A stretch of 64,000 nucleotides of DNA from Fratercula arctica (taxonomy: Eukaryota > Chordata > Aves > Charadriiformes > Alcidae): positions 44,995,707-45,059,706 of the forward strand of contig CANTUZ010000006.1 of the NCBI GenBank assembly GCA_947846985.1, in the 5' to 3' direction. A model generated the notes under the pieces. The model did no database searches and was not told the origin of the DNA. It saw nothing but the letters and a program-made list of their open reading frames with translations. Shown one piece after another: positions 37,601 to 50,520 of the stretch (positions within the stretch are counted from its first letter, which is position 1; every line of letters begins with the position of its first letter). The translations under genes were made by a program, and so were the position numbers.

Positions 37601-39659
37601 TTGTAATAACTAATTGGAAACCAAAGAGAAGTAAAATTCAGTGTTGGAGAAGTAACAAATTGGATTTTGCTGTGATAGTTTTCTTGTGTGGTGCATGCTT
37701 AATACTGTGAAATCACTATGAAATTACCATTATTATTCTTCAATACAGTACCCAGAAATTTTTTAATACAATCTCTGCAGGTAATTTACTCCAGAGAACA
37801 AGTAGGCGTTACAACATGATAAAACGAAATTTCAGTAAAAACCTGTTTCCTATTTCAGGCCAGTCTTGTATTCCCAGGCGTTAGCATGGCAGCTAAGGTT
37901 TGGCTTTTCTTATTTTAAATAAAAGTATACTTGACCACTGTACCAAGGAAAAAAAAAAAAAGCAGGAGCAATGTGTATAAAGTTATCTTAATTTTGCTGG
38001 GGCTACAGCAGGTTTTAGCTCACCCTGAAGCTAGATTTTGAGGCAGGTAATTTCCATTTAAATGAAGGTAAACTATTTCTTATAAATTAGTTAATGAGAA
38101 CTGCCAGTGGGAAAGGAAAGGACGGTCTTACTTATCCTTTAGTTGTGTTGTGCTTGAAGCTGACTGAGAAATTAAGGAAATCCAGAATGGCTTATCTGTA
38201 GCTGTAAAGGACATCAGCTTTTCAAGTGTATTGTCAGCACATGTTAACTCCCTGCTTACTGTAACGCCTCTCAGAAGTGGTGTCTACGTTGAATTCATGC
38301 TGGCATGTTTTGCTGGTGCAATCTGCAGGCCTGCACTAGACAAAAATGTGTTTCTTTCTTCTAGTCAAAAGTACAGCATTCTTAAAATTGACTAATATTG
38401 TTATTTCAATGTAAATAAACCACTATGTGATCCTAATTTTGCATTATGTTGCAACAGTCCTGCTAAAATCAAAGGAATTGCACTAGAGCAAAACCAAAAT
38501 GGGGAAACAAGCCCATGAGGAGGTAAAAAAATTGTTTAAATGAAACAGAGGAACAGTATCTTGTGACGTAACAGGGCCCAGTGTGAGAAGTATGAATTAA
38601 TAGAGCCAAGCATTAAATAAAATCACACATGTCAAAGTGTGGTATCCCCAGAACTTCCCTGAAGGGCCTTTGCATGCTGCTGAAGGGTGTGGGCTGTTGG
38701 GAAGGGAACGGTGGCTGCCGGGGGTGGCAGCGGGATGAGGGACAGGGGAAACCCAGGGGAGCGACAATTTTATTTTAGATCTCGGGAGCCGAAGCTTTCC
38801 TCCAAGCTCATCTAATCAAGTGTCCCTTCCATCACTGGGGGTGAAGAACAAGGGCAGGCCCTTGGCTCCCAGGGTCTGACAGAGTGTTTAACCATGCCCA
38901 ATGGAGCCTTTTTCCTGCAGTCCTTCCCATGGATGTCCGGCAGGGTCAGACATCCCCATCCCTGAGCTGTCTGTGGGTTTGGTAGAGGTTGTACGTGCCG
39001 AGGAGTCTGCAGCATCCTCTTCATCCTGTGCTGCTTTCCGCATCGTGTGGGATTTGCAGGTATCGTGTTTATTGCCGAGGTTATTAAAATGATATTTTAT
39101 CCTGAGCGCGAAGCATATTTAATAGAGTAGCATTGCTTTAGATACAGGGTGAGGGAAATCAGTCAACAATTTATGTTAATTGCTTCACTTGAGAGGGGTA
39201 CAGGTTATATTTTTGGAACAGCGTGTTTTAAGTCTCGATGTGCATTTGTAAAGCTGGAAGGGGAAGAAGCAGAGAGGCTTTCTGCCTTCGCCAGACCCCA
39301 CACGGGCCTTCCCCAGTGGGGCAGGGACGGCTGCGGGACCATCAGGGGGTGCTTGGCCGTGCAAAGGGAGAAAGCCACACTACACCAGGCACTGCCCGCA
39401 CAGCGGGGAGCTGCCTCAGCCCAGGACCAACTTTGGGAAGCTCTCAGTGGAGCAGCACCTCCACGGGCTGTGGCAGTTACATCTTCCCCGGTCTAAAAAT
39501 CATGACATGGTGGGGATTTTAGGTGGGATCTGATTCTAGGGCAGCCCCTGAGGTCTGGCGTGGTGTTGCTGAAGTACAGGGGGGGGTTTGGAAGAGCAGA
39601 GTTAAAATGCGTTTCAGTCTTGCTCAGCCCCTCCTGCCTGCTTTGCTCTGTAAACTGTC
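31649..39659. other. Unique non-coding sequence, possibly intronic
   Basis: No gene or repeat family was recognised over 8 kb. Mildly GC-rich patches occur at 33170-33350 and 38650-38780, without CpG-island density. A minus-strand donor-like site AAACAG|GTAAGT (plus coordinates near 35370) has only a 19-base exon-like body behind it and I do not call it. Confidence 0.45.
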
Positions 39660-39745
39660 AAAGTGATAGTTTGAATGTCTCCGGAGAAGGAGACTCCACA
39701 ACCTCTCTGGGCAGCCTGTTCCTGTGCTCTGGCACCCTCAAAGTG
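39660..39745 (-). mobile_element. CR1 LINE fragment (end of ORF2)
   Basis: The plus strand shows TGTCTCCGGAGAAGGAGACTC then CACAACCTCTCTGGGCAGCC and TGTTCCTGTGCTCTGG. This is the reverse complement of the conserved end of CR1 ORF2; the minus-strand peptide includes RNRLPREVVESPSPETF. Both the 3' terminal repeat and the rest of the body are absent, so it is an internal scrap of about 85 bases. Confidence 0.88.
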
Positions 39746-39776
39746 AAGAAGCAAATACTACTTTTTTTTGTTTTGT

Positions 39777-39834
39777 AAATATAGGCAAGTAGTGGTGTCT
39801 TTTGCCAAAAATATAGGCAAGTAATGGTGTCTTT
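39777..39834. repeat. Two-copy tandem repeat, 32-base period
   Basis: AAATATAGGCAAGTAGTGGT starts at 39777 and recurs at 39809 with one base changed (AGTAATGG). The copies lie about 30 bases from the CR1 fragment, and a further partial copy may follow at about 39838. Confidence 0.8.
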
Positions 39835-41456
39835 CACTGTAAATACCCCCTTTATACAGTGGATTTGTTTCTGTGAGCTTCCATCGGTGTGTGCTGGCAA
39901 CACGGTGCCTTCCGTAACACCGTTGCCTGCTCACAGAAACATCCAGAAAGAGGGGAGCGGTGCCCACGCGGCCGGGGAGAAGCGGACTCACCTGGGAAGG
40001 GCTCCTCAGACTCAGCTGGTGTTTGGGGGACCGTATGTCGCTCTTACCGTATTCTTTCTCCTGTACCCGTGGGTATGCACATGAATTGTTTACCTGTCTC
40101 TAATCCTTCAAGTTCCTTAAATCTCAGCCTCTCTGATATCTGGGGCTGGGAGTGTCACAGGTTATTGGTGTCACCCTGTGTATATAGAGACGTATCAATT
40201 TACCGGTTTTGCCTTTAGTGTGTTCCTGGAAGTTTAAATCCCTTTGACTTTTCTTTTCCCTTCTTTCTTCCGCTTGGTCTTTCGCTCAATTCCCTCTTCT
40301 CCATCCACAGCAAAATTTAACTTATGTGTTCAAGCATTAGGGGGTAAGGTTGAGGGCAGAAAAAGATTCCTCAGAGGTCTGAGCTGAGGTACAGTGCTAA
40401 GAAAATAGAGGGAAGTATAACTTTGCTATTTCTGCCTTCTTGTGCTTTTCGTTAAAAAAAGTCCACCAACAAACCAACCTCCGGTGCTGCTGAAACACCA
40501 TTCTTTCTTCAGTGACTTAAAAGAAAGAGAGGGGAAGAAAGCAATACCTCTTTTTGAATTTCAGATGATGTGGAAAAAAAAAAAAAAAAGACCCAAACCA
40601 AAACAAAAGGAATTTTCAGTAGCTTCAGCAATACTGATAATTTCCTCCTGCAGCCCCAGGAATGCTGTAGCTTAGAAAGCAGTTGAATTTAAGTTTACCA
40701 AGGGCTGCTTTCTGGGGAGAAATACTTTACTTTTCTGTTCCTATTTTGGTTTGTTGTAAACGATCAGTGCTTTTTTAATGTAAGCATCAAATTTTCATCA
40801 CGCTTATGAAATATGTGTCTGTTCATGTACCTGTTTTAGTTTTAATACACTTCAGCAGAAGATATTTGCAGCCACTAAGGTAATTTACATCTGTTAGCTG
40901 GTAGTACTTCCAGATGCAACAACAAAATCAGATGATGTAGAGACACTAGACCAGTTTAAAAAAGCCCTAAAGTCACCAAGTGTCTGCTACGTTGTAACAG
41001 TTCTTTAAAGTGATCTATATTTTCCGTATTTGCCCAGAAAAGCTAAAAGGAAAGTGGTAGGAGATTTTATTTCAGTCTTTCTAATGATTCGTAATTAACT
41101 TTGCAGGAAAATGATATTTTTAACTTCAGATGTTGCATTGCATGTCAAAATGGATCACTTAGTCATTATAGAACTCTGTTATCAAAATTCTACAGAGATA
41201 GTGGCTATTTTTATTCTTTGGTTTTCTGTGTCTGGCTCCAGCGATGGGAAGGAGGGAAGCAGTGACCACCCTGTAGCAGCTGTGGAGTTCAGCAGTGTAT
41301 TCTTTTTTGACATTTATATGAACATGGGACATTGTCATTCTCTACGTATACTTTAATAACAAAATCTACAGGAAGAAGATAAAAAAATAGCAAATGCAGT
41401 CTTATTCCACTACAGCCACCATGAGCTTTGTTCTTTGTTTTGCCTCTTTGCTGCAG
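39835..41456. other. Unique non-coding sequence
   Basis: No supported gene. The last 30 bases are a long pyrimidine tract that forms the acceptor of the exon-like segment at 41457. An A run occurs at 40574-40589. Confidence 0.45.
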
Positions 41457-41508
41457 AAGATCCGAGGCTCAGAACCTTGGTGGACTTCCATGAGGACTGG
41501 AGTGAAAG
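41457..41508 (+). CDS. Candidate internal exon, product unknown
   Basis: A strong pyrimidine tract (TTCTTTGTTTTGCCTCTTTG then CTGCAG ending 41456) is followed by a 52-base segment and the donor GAAAG|GTGAAT. The frame that continues from the segment at 31556 reads DPRLRTLVDFHEDWSE after the junction codon and leaves AG at the end. Those two bases complete an arginine codon with the first base of 57674. A second frame is also open. The acidic and aromatic peptide looks protein-like but matches nothing I can name. Confidence 0.3.
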
Positions 41509-44500
41509 GTGAATCTCCCTGGTATTTGATTTCCTTGTCCCACATGTACCTTACAAAGGGTAACACTTACATAAAGTACCCATGAAGGCAGTGAAACGTG
41601 GCAGGTTTCTGTGCAGAGGCAAGCATGCACACTCAGTTCTCCCTGTAAACACGCACTCTCAGGTCAGGATGAGTTTAAATCCTGTGCTTAGAGCATGGGA
41701 GAGAGGTATACTTCATTTATCACATATTTGATTTATTTAACCCCACTGAAGTGAACAGATACGCTCCAGAGGAAGACTGGAGTAACGTGGGGTTTAATTA
41801 AACTGCATCTCACTTCTGCTTGAGCTCACTCCTCATTTTCTTTTTTAATACTGAGTGCAGATAGTCTACTAAAATAATAAAAGGATGTGTTATTTAATAC
41901 AGGGTTGTTAAAAACGTGTAAATCCTGTCGGATCATTATGCACGTTATTATTATTTTGAATATTACACAAGTGTATCTCTTGATATAAACAAATGAAATT
42001 GCTTTCATGTATATAAAATATAATTATACTCCACAAGGGATAAAGCAGTAAACACCATGTTTCAGTGCTCGATATGCATTGTTTAACATTTAAACCATTG
42101 ATTAAAGATGCAGATAATCCGTTCTGCATCATTTTGTAATAATCACATTTCTTCCCAGGAATATAGCCCTGATGCCTGCGCTGTTGGCACGCCAAGGGAT
42201 ACAGTAGATTAAAACTCCAAAAGACAACTGGCGGCAGTATTAATATATATTCCCTGAAATGGGGGCAACTCTTTCTCAAGATTTCTCCAGAAACAAAAGA
42301 ATTAGTTTCCTGAACTACCTTATTGTTAAAATCTGGACAACCAGAGGGAAAACTATCTTGTCTCTGTCTTTAAAACACATGCTAGGGATGAACTTAGGAG
42401 TTATAAACCAGTGGGCCTTAGTTCAGTATTTAGTAAATTAGCTGAAAAATAACTATAGAAGTTATAATGAGTGTGATACTGTAGGGACAAATTTGCACCA
42501 CTCCCAAAAGGAAAATGTTCTTTCCTCCAGTGTGTCAGCAAAAGAACAGAAAACTGAGAAGTGATACATGTAATTTATTTTGGGTTTTAAAAAGCTGAAG
42601 AGCTATTAAGGAAACTAAGAGTAATCACAAGGTAGGACATAATGGACTTTCATGGACTAGACACTTATTAGGAAAGGAAACAAAGATTGAAATAAATGGG
42701 TTTAGCAAGTTAAAAATTGGACTGAAGACTTAATTCTGTTTTAATATGGAATGGATTTTATTTATGACATTGGGCAATGCATTGTCATAGATACGCTCAG
42801 GATTCAGATAAATGGGCAGTGAAAAGTCCTTTCTATCAATCAAAACAAACTACTCATTTTGTTTCTTGCAGCTTTACTCAAATATTAGTAACTGTCATGC
42901 CCAGGAAATCTAAATAGCTGTAAATGGGAAAAGTTTTTATTACCTGATAGATGGATAACATCTCAAGTCTACAGTTTAGGTATTACGGTCTAAAAAATCC
43001 ACCTTTATTTATTTGCTTTTATTATTAGAACGACAGCTAGCGTAATTAGTTTGTATTTGGATATAAACCTGTAATTAAAAAAATCACAGATGTTTTGGGG
43101 GAAAAAAATTTACGGTAGATCATCATCTAGTTGATGTTCCTGTCCAACTAGAAAGCTTTTCTCAGGAATGCTTTAGTGTGTTTTGTGGAAGCAGCTTCTA
43201 AGTGACAGCATGGAGCATTTCACGAGTTTTGCTTTCTCCGGTCCCATGGATTGTATCGTTAGACCTGTTTATATTTGAACTCTTCAAGTTACCTGGAATT
43301 TCAACAATGACAATATTGTTCTCAGTCTGAACACGAATATATGCTTCATAAAACAAGATTTCTCTCATTTTGAGTCTTTAGGCTGTGTGCACGCGTGTGA
43401 ATTCATGCAGTACGTGCACAGACAGGAACAGTACATGGGGATGAGTTGGCAGAACGTGTTCATGTGTTGAATGCACATTCCAAGGGCTGTCACGTCTTGG
43501 GAAAGTTGCAGGACAGCTGTCGGATATATGAAGGACTTTTACAAAAATAGACAATGATAAAAATAGGCAATGATACATTAGGGTGAATATTTTTTAAGAA
43601 AAATATATTTTTACTAAATATTAGGAAGAAAGGCTTCTAACCCAGGGTAGTGAAAGACAGAAACGGTTTAGAGACAGCAGTTAAAGACACTGCTTCACTG
43701 GAGACTGTCAGAGCTGGAGAAACATCCCTGAAGGTAGATGCAACAGCAAAGCTAATTTAATTCAGAACAGTGTCTTGAAATTTAAGCTTAATTATGTTAA
43801 TTGGTGAGACAGTTCAGGATAGGGAGTGGTCGGAGTCTCCGCTTTGAGGGTTATCAAAAGCGGCAGGTGTGCTCTTTGGGACAGTAGTACCTGTCTGAAT
43901 TTCTGTTATCAGTGGACTCAAGAGATTTATTAATTTCAGTTCCTTAATGAGCTTCTCAAAAGCATTTTTTAATGCTACTTAATGCTGAGAATCCTTTCTC
44001 CTAAAACCCTCCCTTGTTTATAGACTTGCATCATCACAACAACTTTGCTACTCTTACTCAAGGCTCATCTAGGTCTTGGAGATCCTGGGTCAGTGTAAAG
44101 GAATGGTTTAGGCTGGGTCCTTCACAGCTATAGGGAGCTGCAATTTTCCTTATGAACCTCCCGTTGTCATTAGTATGGCAAGGACTCATTCACTGTGTGA
44201 AATTCCATAAATGTATTGGTTTTTGTCATATGTTTGAAGGTGCTTCTCTGTCTTGTAGATCTTTTTAAGTTTAGTATTGGATAGTCTGAACTGCAGTTTT
44301 ATATTGTGTAAAATTATGTTTCTATGTATCTGTGAGGGTTGAACAGAGGGTGAATATGTTCTATCACTGCCTCTCAGGATGTTTCTATTTAATGATGCTA
44401 ACTCCCTTTTACTTGATTAGGGACTTAGTGCTATCAAAACAGTCATGCAGATTTTATTACAGGTGTACGAAGATGCTGTTTCATTCTATTCCTTGGATGG

Positions 44501-47500
44501 ATGAATAGTTTTTGACACAAATCTATGTGAACACCTTTATTCTTCATTATTTTATAAAGAGGCCACCCAGTGAGCTATTTCAGTGGAAGGGGGAAAAAAT
44601 AAAGTGTTTACATGTACCTAGGGAGAATGATTTGATGTAACAATAATAATAAAGTATGCTGATGGGATCATAATATCATTTTCATTGCGTGCGGGTGGAA
44701 ACTGAAACTTCTGTTACTGATGAGATACCGATGATGAATAATCAGCTTCACATCCTAGAGAGGTACACACAATCTGTGTCTGAATGTATATCAAGGGAAA
44801 TCCTTCATGTATTTTCATGAGTCTTTGTGCATGGATGATATTCTTAGATTCTTTTTCAGCATGATTCTTTTTCATTCAGCCCACTTGTTTTCATTATAGT
44901 GGTCGTGCTGGAGCATCCCTTTCCCGTGCACAGCTCTGGTTTCAGCGTGAGCAGGGAGGTGGCCGTGGCAGGGGACCTAGTCATGCAGCATCCTCATGGT
45001 TAGGCACTGGAGAAAGCCAGAAGTGATCTCAGGAAAGGAAGGCAGAGGAGCAGAATCAGATGCAAGGGGAGAAATAACTGCAGAATATCACAGTGGGGAG
45101 AGATACAGCAAAGAGATATCCCAGCAGAGGTCGTGGAGAAGCAGTTCTGCCCAGGCTGGCAAGGAATAGATACAGAAATCATGTTTGCAGCTAAATTTTT
45201 AATATTAAGAAAGCAACGTTGTAGAACTGGGCACTCAACTGCCACTTTACTTGGAAAAGATTAATGGCTGCAATGATGCAGATACAGGTTAAGCATCGTA
45301 TCCCAATTTTCAACACAGGCATATTTCTGGAAAAATGATAGATAGTTACTGAAACATCTTTCCGTATGATCTTTTTCAATGCTAATTATTGCACTAAGCA
45401 TTGAATAAATAAGGCAATTTATCTCTTTATCTCATATCCTGATATGTGCGTGAATTTTATCACTGATGTATAATAAATGCAATTATGTCATATTGTAGTG
45501 TAATACAAGAAGGGATTATGTCTAAGTAGGTGCTTTAAGAACACGATAAAAACAGTTTGAATGGTAGAAGCCATTTATAAAGAAACTTTGCGTAACTTTA
45601 TTTTTCCCTCTTTAACTTTCTTGTACGGCTCGTGGGCCTTAGCTTGTGTTTACCAAGTAATACACTCATTTTAGTAGAAATCCCTAAATGAGATCTGTTG
45701 GTTTTAAAGTTCTGAGGTACCCACGAACCAAGGGTGTAAACGATACCATCAAGAAAAAGACAGACCTGAGAGTATCTTCCTAGTAAGGAGTCTACCACTA
45801 AATGCTGCTGTCCATGAAGCAACTGGATTAAGTTCCAGTGATGTGCGAGTTAACTGTGAGAGGTGTCGTAGAGACTTACCTGCTGTTGGAGAACCAGTTC
45901 TTCCGAAAGGAATTGTTCATTTTAAGCCCTAAGCTTCTTTCAGTTCTAGTTTAGGGATTGCTAGGCAGTTACACTACCTTCAGAAAAATAGGTCACAAAA
46001 ATGCCGAAAAACTGCCAAAAAATTTATATTTTAGTTTAATTTTCTCTTTCATCCTATACCTGATAGTCGTAAGGTGCTTTTTTTCAGGGCTACTATTATG
46101 CAAATCAGCATGCACTCTTTTAGTTCAAATTAATCTATTTTTCCACTGTGGGAGGACTATGGAGTAATAAAAAATAGACAAACCAAGTTCTTGAGTTGTT
46201 AGTGGTATGGGCTTCCACTTGGGTTCTGGAGTGCTGACTCAAAATAAGATTTTCTGTTTCAAATCAGTTCAGGTTTTCCTAGGTGATTGGGCTGTTCTCT
46301 ATTTTAATTACATGTTTAACAATAAAAAACTTTCCTTGTTGACTTAGTACAGCAATATTTGCAGCTAATAATGCTGATGCTCAAGAAATCTCTCTTGTGC
46401 TGTTTATCTAGTTGTTATCACAGTGTTTAGAATGTAAGTAATTAAAATGTTAATGTTTATGGATTTATTTGTTTGCTTTTAGTTATCTGTTTGCAAAAAT
46501 ACTGGAATTTGGCCGTTTTGTTCTGATGCTGTTGCATAGCTTAGTCTAGAAATGAAATAGTTACCTTTATGGGCATCGTAGGCTTCTTTCTTGAATTATG
46601 TGTTGATAACTTAACCTCACTTTACTTGAGGGCAAGGTTCTAGCACTTAGGTTGCAAAGGACAATGGTTGAAAAAAGTACTAGAATTAAGGTGATGTCAA
46701 ATATGCGTTCACGTGGTTGGCAGTGGATAATTAGCAGTGTATGGGGGCATCTGGAAGATACCAGACAGTAAAAAGTAACTTTATTTCTTTGCCACATTGT
46801 GATTCATCATAGTCAGGATAATTTTTGGGGTAGCAGCCAAATTCTGCAGACCTGTAACTTAGATATACCTTGCATAAATCTAAGCTGATGAAATCAGCTT
46901 CGCAGGGAAAGTAGATATCAAGCAATTCTGCCCTTTGACAATGAGTTTTCATTTTTTGCTGGAAACCCACAATATTTTGGTTTCTTTTTTTTTGGAATGC
47001 ACTGTGATTTCCCAATAAAATGCAAAAGAAAATTGCACAACGTAATTAAAACATTAACAAGGGCATCTGTAATTTGTAGAACAACTCGAGTTTACCAGTA
47101 GGGGGTGACAAAACTCTCAACAATTTCTGTATCACGTCTTTACCCCCAGTGGTACCTCCTCCAGAAGGCAAACTGTAAGTCATGAGAGAGTTTGTGGTGG
47201 ATGTTCACTTTCAGGCTGGGTAACAGATGGCATTTGGCTACCTATGACTAATACAAATAATTTTTTCCTCTTGATATTGTGAGCACAACATATTCAAGAA
47301 AACCATTATGCCTGGGAAGGTAGCTGTGTTGCACAGAGAAGCAGGTCTTCTGCAGAGCGCTGAGCGACTGGTGTGTATTGAGTACTCTGCTTTCATCTCT
47401 TTTCTGACTTACATCCATTGGTGTTTGAATCTGGCATAACCTGTTCCTCTGTCTTCTCTAAAATCCCTCCTTGATCACCGGAATGTCTAGAAACCTGGAA

Positions 47501-50329
47501 TACACAGACATTTTGCACAGTCTCCCGCAGCTCTGCAGAGCCAGTCCAGTTCAGTGGCGCTCAGGGCTTTTTTTCCTACATAACTTGTCAAGTGAAAAAC
47601 CTCACACTCAATTAAATCCATTTTCTCTCATTCCCCAGGTCAGAGAACACACTTTTAAATTGCTTTCTGGTATTATTTGAGAGGGTAAGAGCCACCGGTA
47701 ATGCTCCCTGTGTCATATCTGTCATATGTGCCAACAGTGATGCTCCATATGTGGCTGCGATGGGAAGAGGATGAGTTAGTGGATGGTGGGTGAATTTGGT
47801 TTTAATGACTTTGCAAAAGCAAAAGGATCATCGTGCTGGTGTAGGTAATGTCAGTGTAGGGTGTGAACCAAAATCTTCCTGACTGGAACTACTGGTTTAA
47901 TCCTTCAGGTCCGCAAATGTCAAAACTGTAAAAAACAAAAATGAAATTCATAAAAGCAGAAGGTCACCCTAGGCATGCAATTTCTTGATACTTTTAGCCA
48001 ACAATAAATTTATGCTTTACACTAAATACTGAATCTTCAACAATTGGTACAAAACTTCTGTACGGAAAAAGTATAATACAAAAGTCATGCTGGGAAAGGA
48101 GAATCTAAAAAGTTACATTAAGCCTTCAAAACTTTGTCTTTTGTGCTATTGTTGGTTATCAAAATTGTTTTGAAAGGCAGAGGGTTGCAATTCACATTGC
48201 AAAAAGACCTTATTCTCCTCTTACAGATTCTAAAGCCTGTGATGGTATTGTAATGTGAGGAAGGAATTATGTCGATACGGTATTTTTGCACTCTTATTCT
48301 ACCCTCACTTTGTGTTTCTTTCATCAGCTTTTTTTTTATTATCCTAGAAATAAGATTTCCGTGGGAAACGGTTTGTGATTGTTTTGGAGGGAGGTGGATG
48401 GAGAGAGACAGATAGAGAGCTACTTTGTTTTATTTTTATCTTATTTACAGTTCTTAGTACAATTAAACTTTGACCAGCGGATGGGCACACCATAAGGATA
48501 TAAATAGTTTTATTGATAACTGCTGTTCTAACAAGGAGCAGTAGCAATTGCTTCAATAGCAGAGTGAAGGGAGGACAGAGAATACTTCCTACAGTGACTG
48601 CTTTAAAATGTAAAGATAATTGGCTGGGAAATGGGTAAGAAATTAAAAACTAACAAAACAAGGAAACATCCAGTTGTTGAGATCTAAGAACCGGTGCGCT
48701 TGAATGAGGTGGTCTGGTAATGGTGAGCCTGGAGCTTCACCATTAACAGATTGAAACTCCTACCAGCCACCTGAAAATAGGAAAATACGGAGCATTTAGA
48801 TATTTGCCTGCCAGGACAGCTGTGTTACAGAGCAGCTCTGCTGGCACTGTCCCGGTTCTTCTCGTAGCAGCTGTCTCCGTGTCGAGGTGTCACCGGCCAA
48901 CACCTTCAACACATCTCCCATGCCCTGTGTAACACTGAAAGGCGTTGTAGGATCCCTGGTGCAGCTTCTGGAAGATGTAGTCTGGTGCCGAGTTCCCGCT
49001 GAAATGACTGTAGTCAAACACTGCTCGGCTGCATTTAGGAATTACTTTCTTCATTAAATTCCTTTCCTAAATCGGTCCATAATCTCAGCTTAAAAACCTC
49101 CCGGTGAAAGCTCATGGCTGCTACTGGCTATGAAATTATACAATCCTTAGTTTAAATTCATTAAATAGTTATGTGGAAAGGGGAGCAAGCCATCTGTAAT
49201 AAGCTAAAATTGCTGACACAGTACTCGTAATAGGTTCTTTCCCAGAGGTTTTTATTGCAGTTATATAAGAAATCATCGACTTATGAAGTTCAAAGAAACT
49301 TTCAAAATAGATCTTTTTTTCGTTATATTTTTGAGCAATGTAGCAGGAGACCATGAAGATATTGCTCATAATAATTAGAGCTGTGAAACCTTGGAAAAAT
49401 ATGCCTAGGGACAAGGGAAACTTTTTTATTTACGGAAGGTTTGAAGAATACTTTAAAATGGAGGGACGTATTTAAAATCCAAGTTCAAGTAGCCACTCAC
49501 TCCGGAAATCACTGCAGTTAGGTACGTGCCTTTTCTTTCAGCTTCTTTAATTAGTAGAGATTAATATGCAGACCTCCCAAAATGGTCATGCGCTTGTGCA
49601 ATGCAGTCTAGATTTTGAGTCTTCTCTCATCACGCAACAGGTAACTCCAGGATGAAACCAGTGAGATTTCCTTCATGGATAATTCCAGGTTGTAACTAAA
49701 GAACATGGAGCCGCGGTCTGGAGCAGGAGATACTTTCCTCAGCCTCCGGCGTGGGCACCGCATCCTGGTAAATAACACAGCTGACAGTTTCTCACATATC
49801 GGAACACCGTAATTATTGTGCTGGCCAAGGCCATGGAAATGAGATCCAGGAGCAGAAGAGGCCTGGAGGGTTTATTGGAGTTGTTTCAACTTGAGGTAGA
49901 GGACAACATTTGAAAAGAAGCTGGGAAATGAGCTACTTTCATAACTCTTTTGCCTTTCTTAGGGAGCCAGCCACACAGAAAATACCACTCTGGGGACGTG
50001 GTGTACTTTGTTTCATTATTCTTGTTACAACAAACACTTAAATAACGCCTTTTTTTAGTTCAGCTATCTCCCTGACTTCAGGCGTTTGTTGCCTTATATT
50101 CCAGTCTACACTTTCTAACCTCTTGCTCATACATCTATTAATATTCACACTGGACCAATGCTACAATTCAATGTGAGTAAGTGCACCGAGAAATTATTTC
50201 TTTCACAGTCTGCACAGTACGCTACAAATGACATCCTGACCTCTAGAGCGGCAGATTCATTAATTTTGGCAGAAAATCGCAATTTCTACTCTGAAACTAT
50301 TGATTTCCCAAGAAAATACTGAAATGCCT

Positions 50330-50520
50330 TGTCATTAACACCTATTTAGACAACTACAGCAATGGTGCAGCTAGGTCATTTATACAAGATTAACTAATTA
50401 ATGCAGCTTTTTTTTTGGTAAGAGGAGGCCTGTGAGCACACACACAATAACCACTGAAGATCAGTTAATTTTTTTTTTTGTTTCCACCAGCATTTATAAA
50501 TAAAGCTCCCAGCCTAAGGG
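50330..50520. promoter_or_regulatory. Possible conserved non-coding element
   Basis: CpG-free AT-rich block with ATTAACTAATTAATGCAGC (homeodomain cores), AATAACCACTGA (RUNX-like) and ATTTATAAATAAAGC (MEF2-like or AT-rich core). No repeat family is recognisable. The call rests on motif density and is weak without alignment. Confidence 0.2.

Noticed and set aside
39270..39490. GC-rich patch that could suggest a CpG island or promoter
   Set aside because: Only about nine CpGs over 220 bases, no promoter motif, and flanked by CR1 and AT-rich DNA.
45878..45915. Minus-strand donor CAG|GTAAGT with a 20-base body
   Set aside because: Too short, with a weak acceptor and no partner exons.
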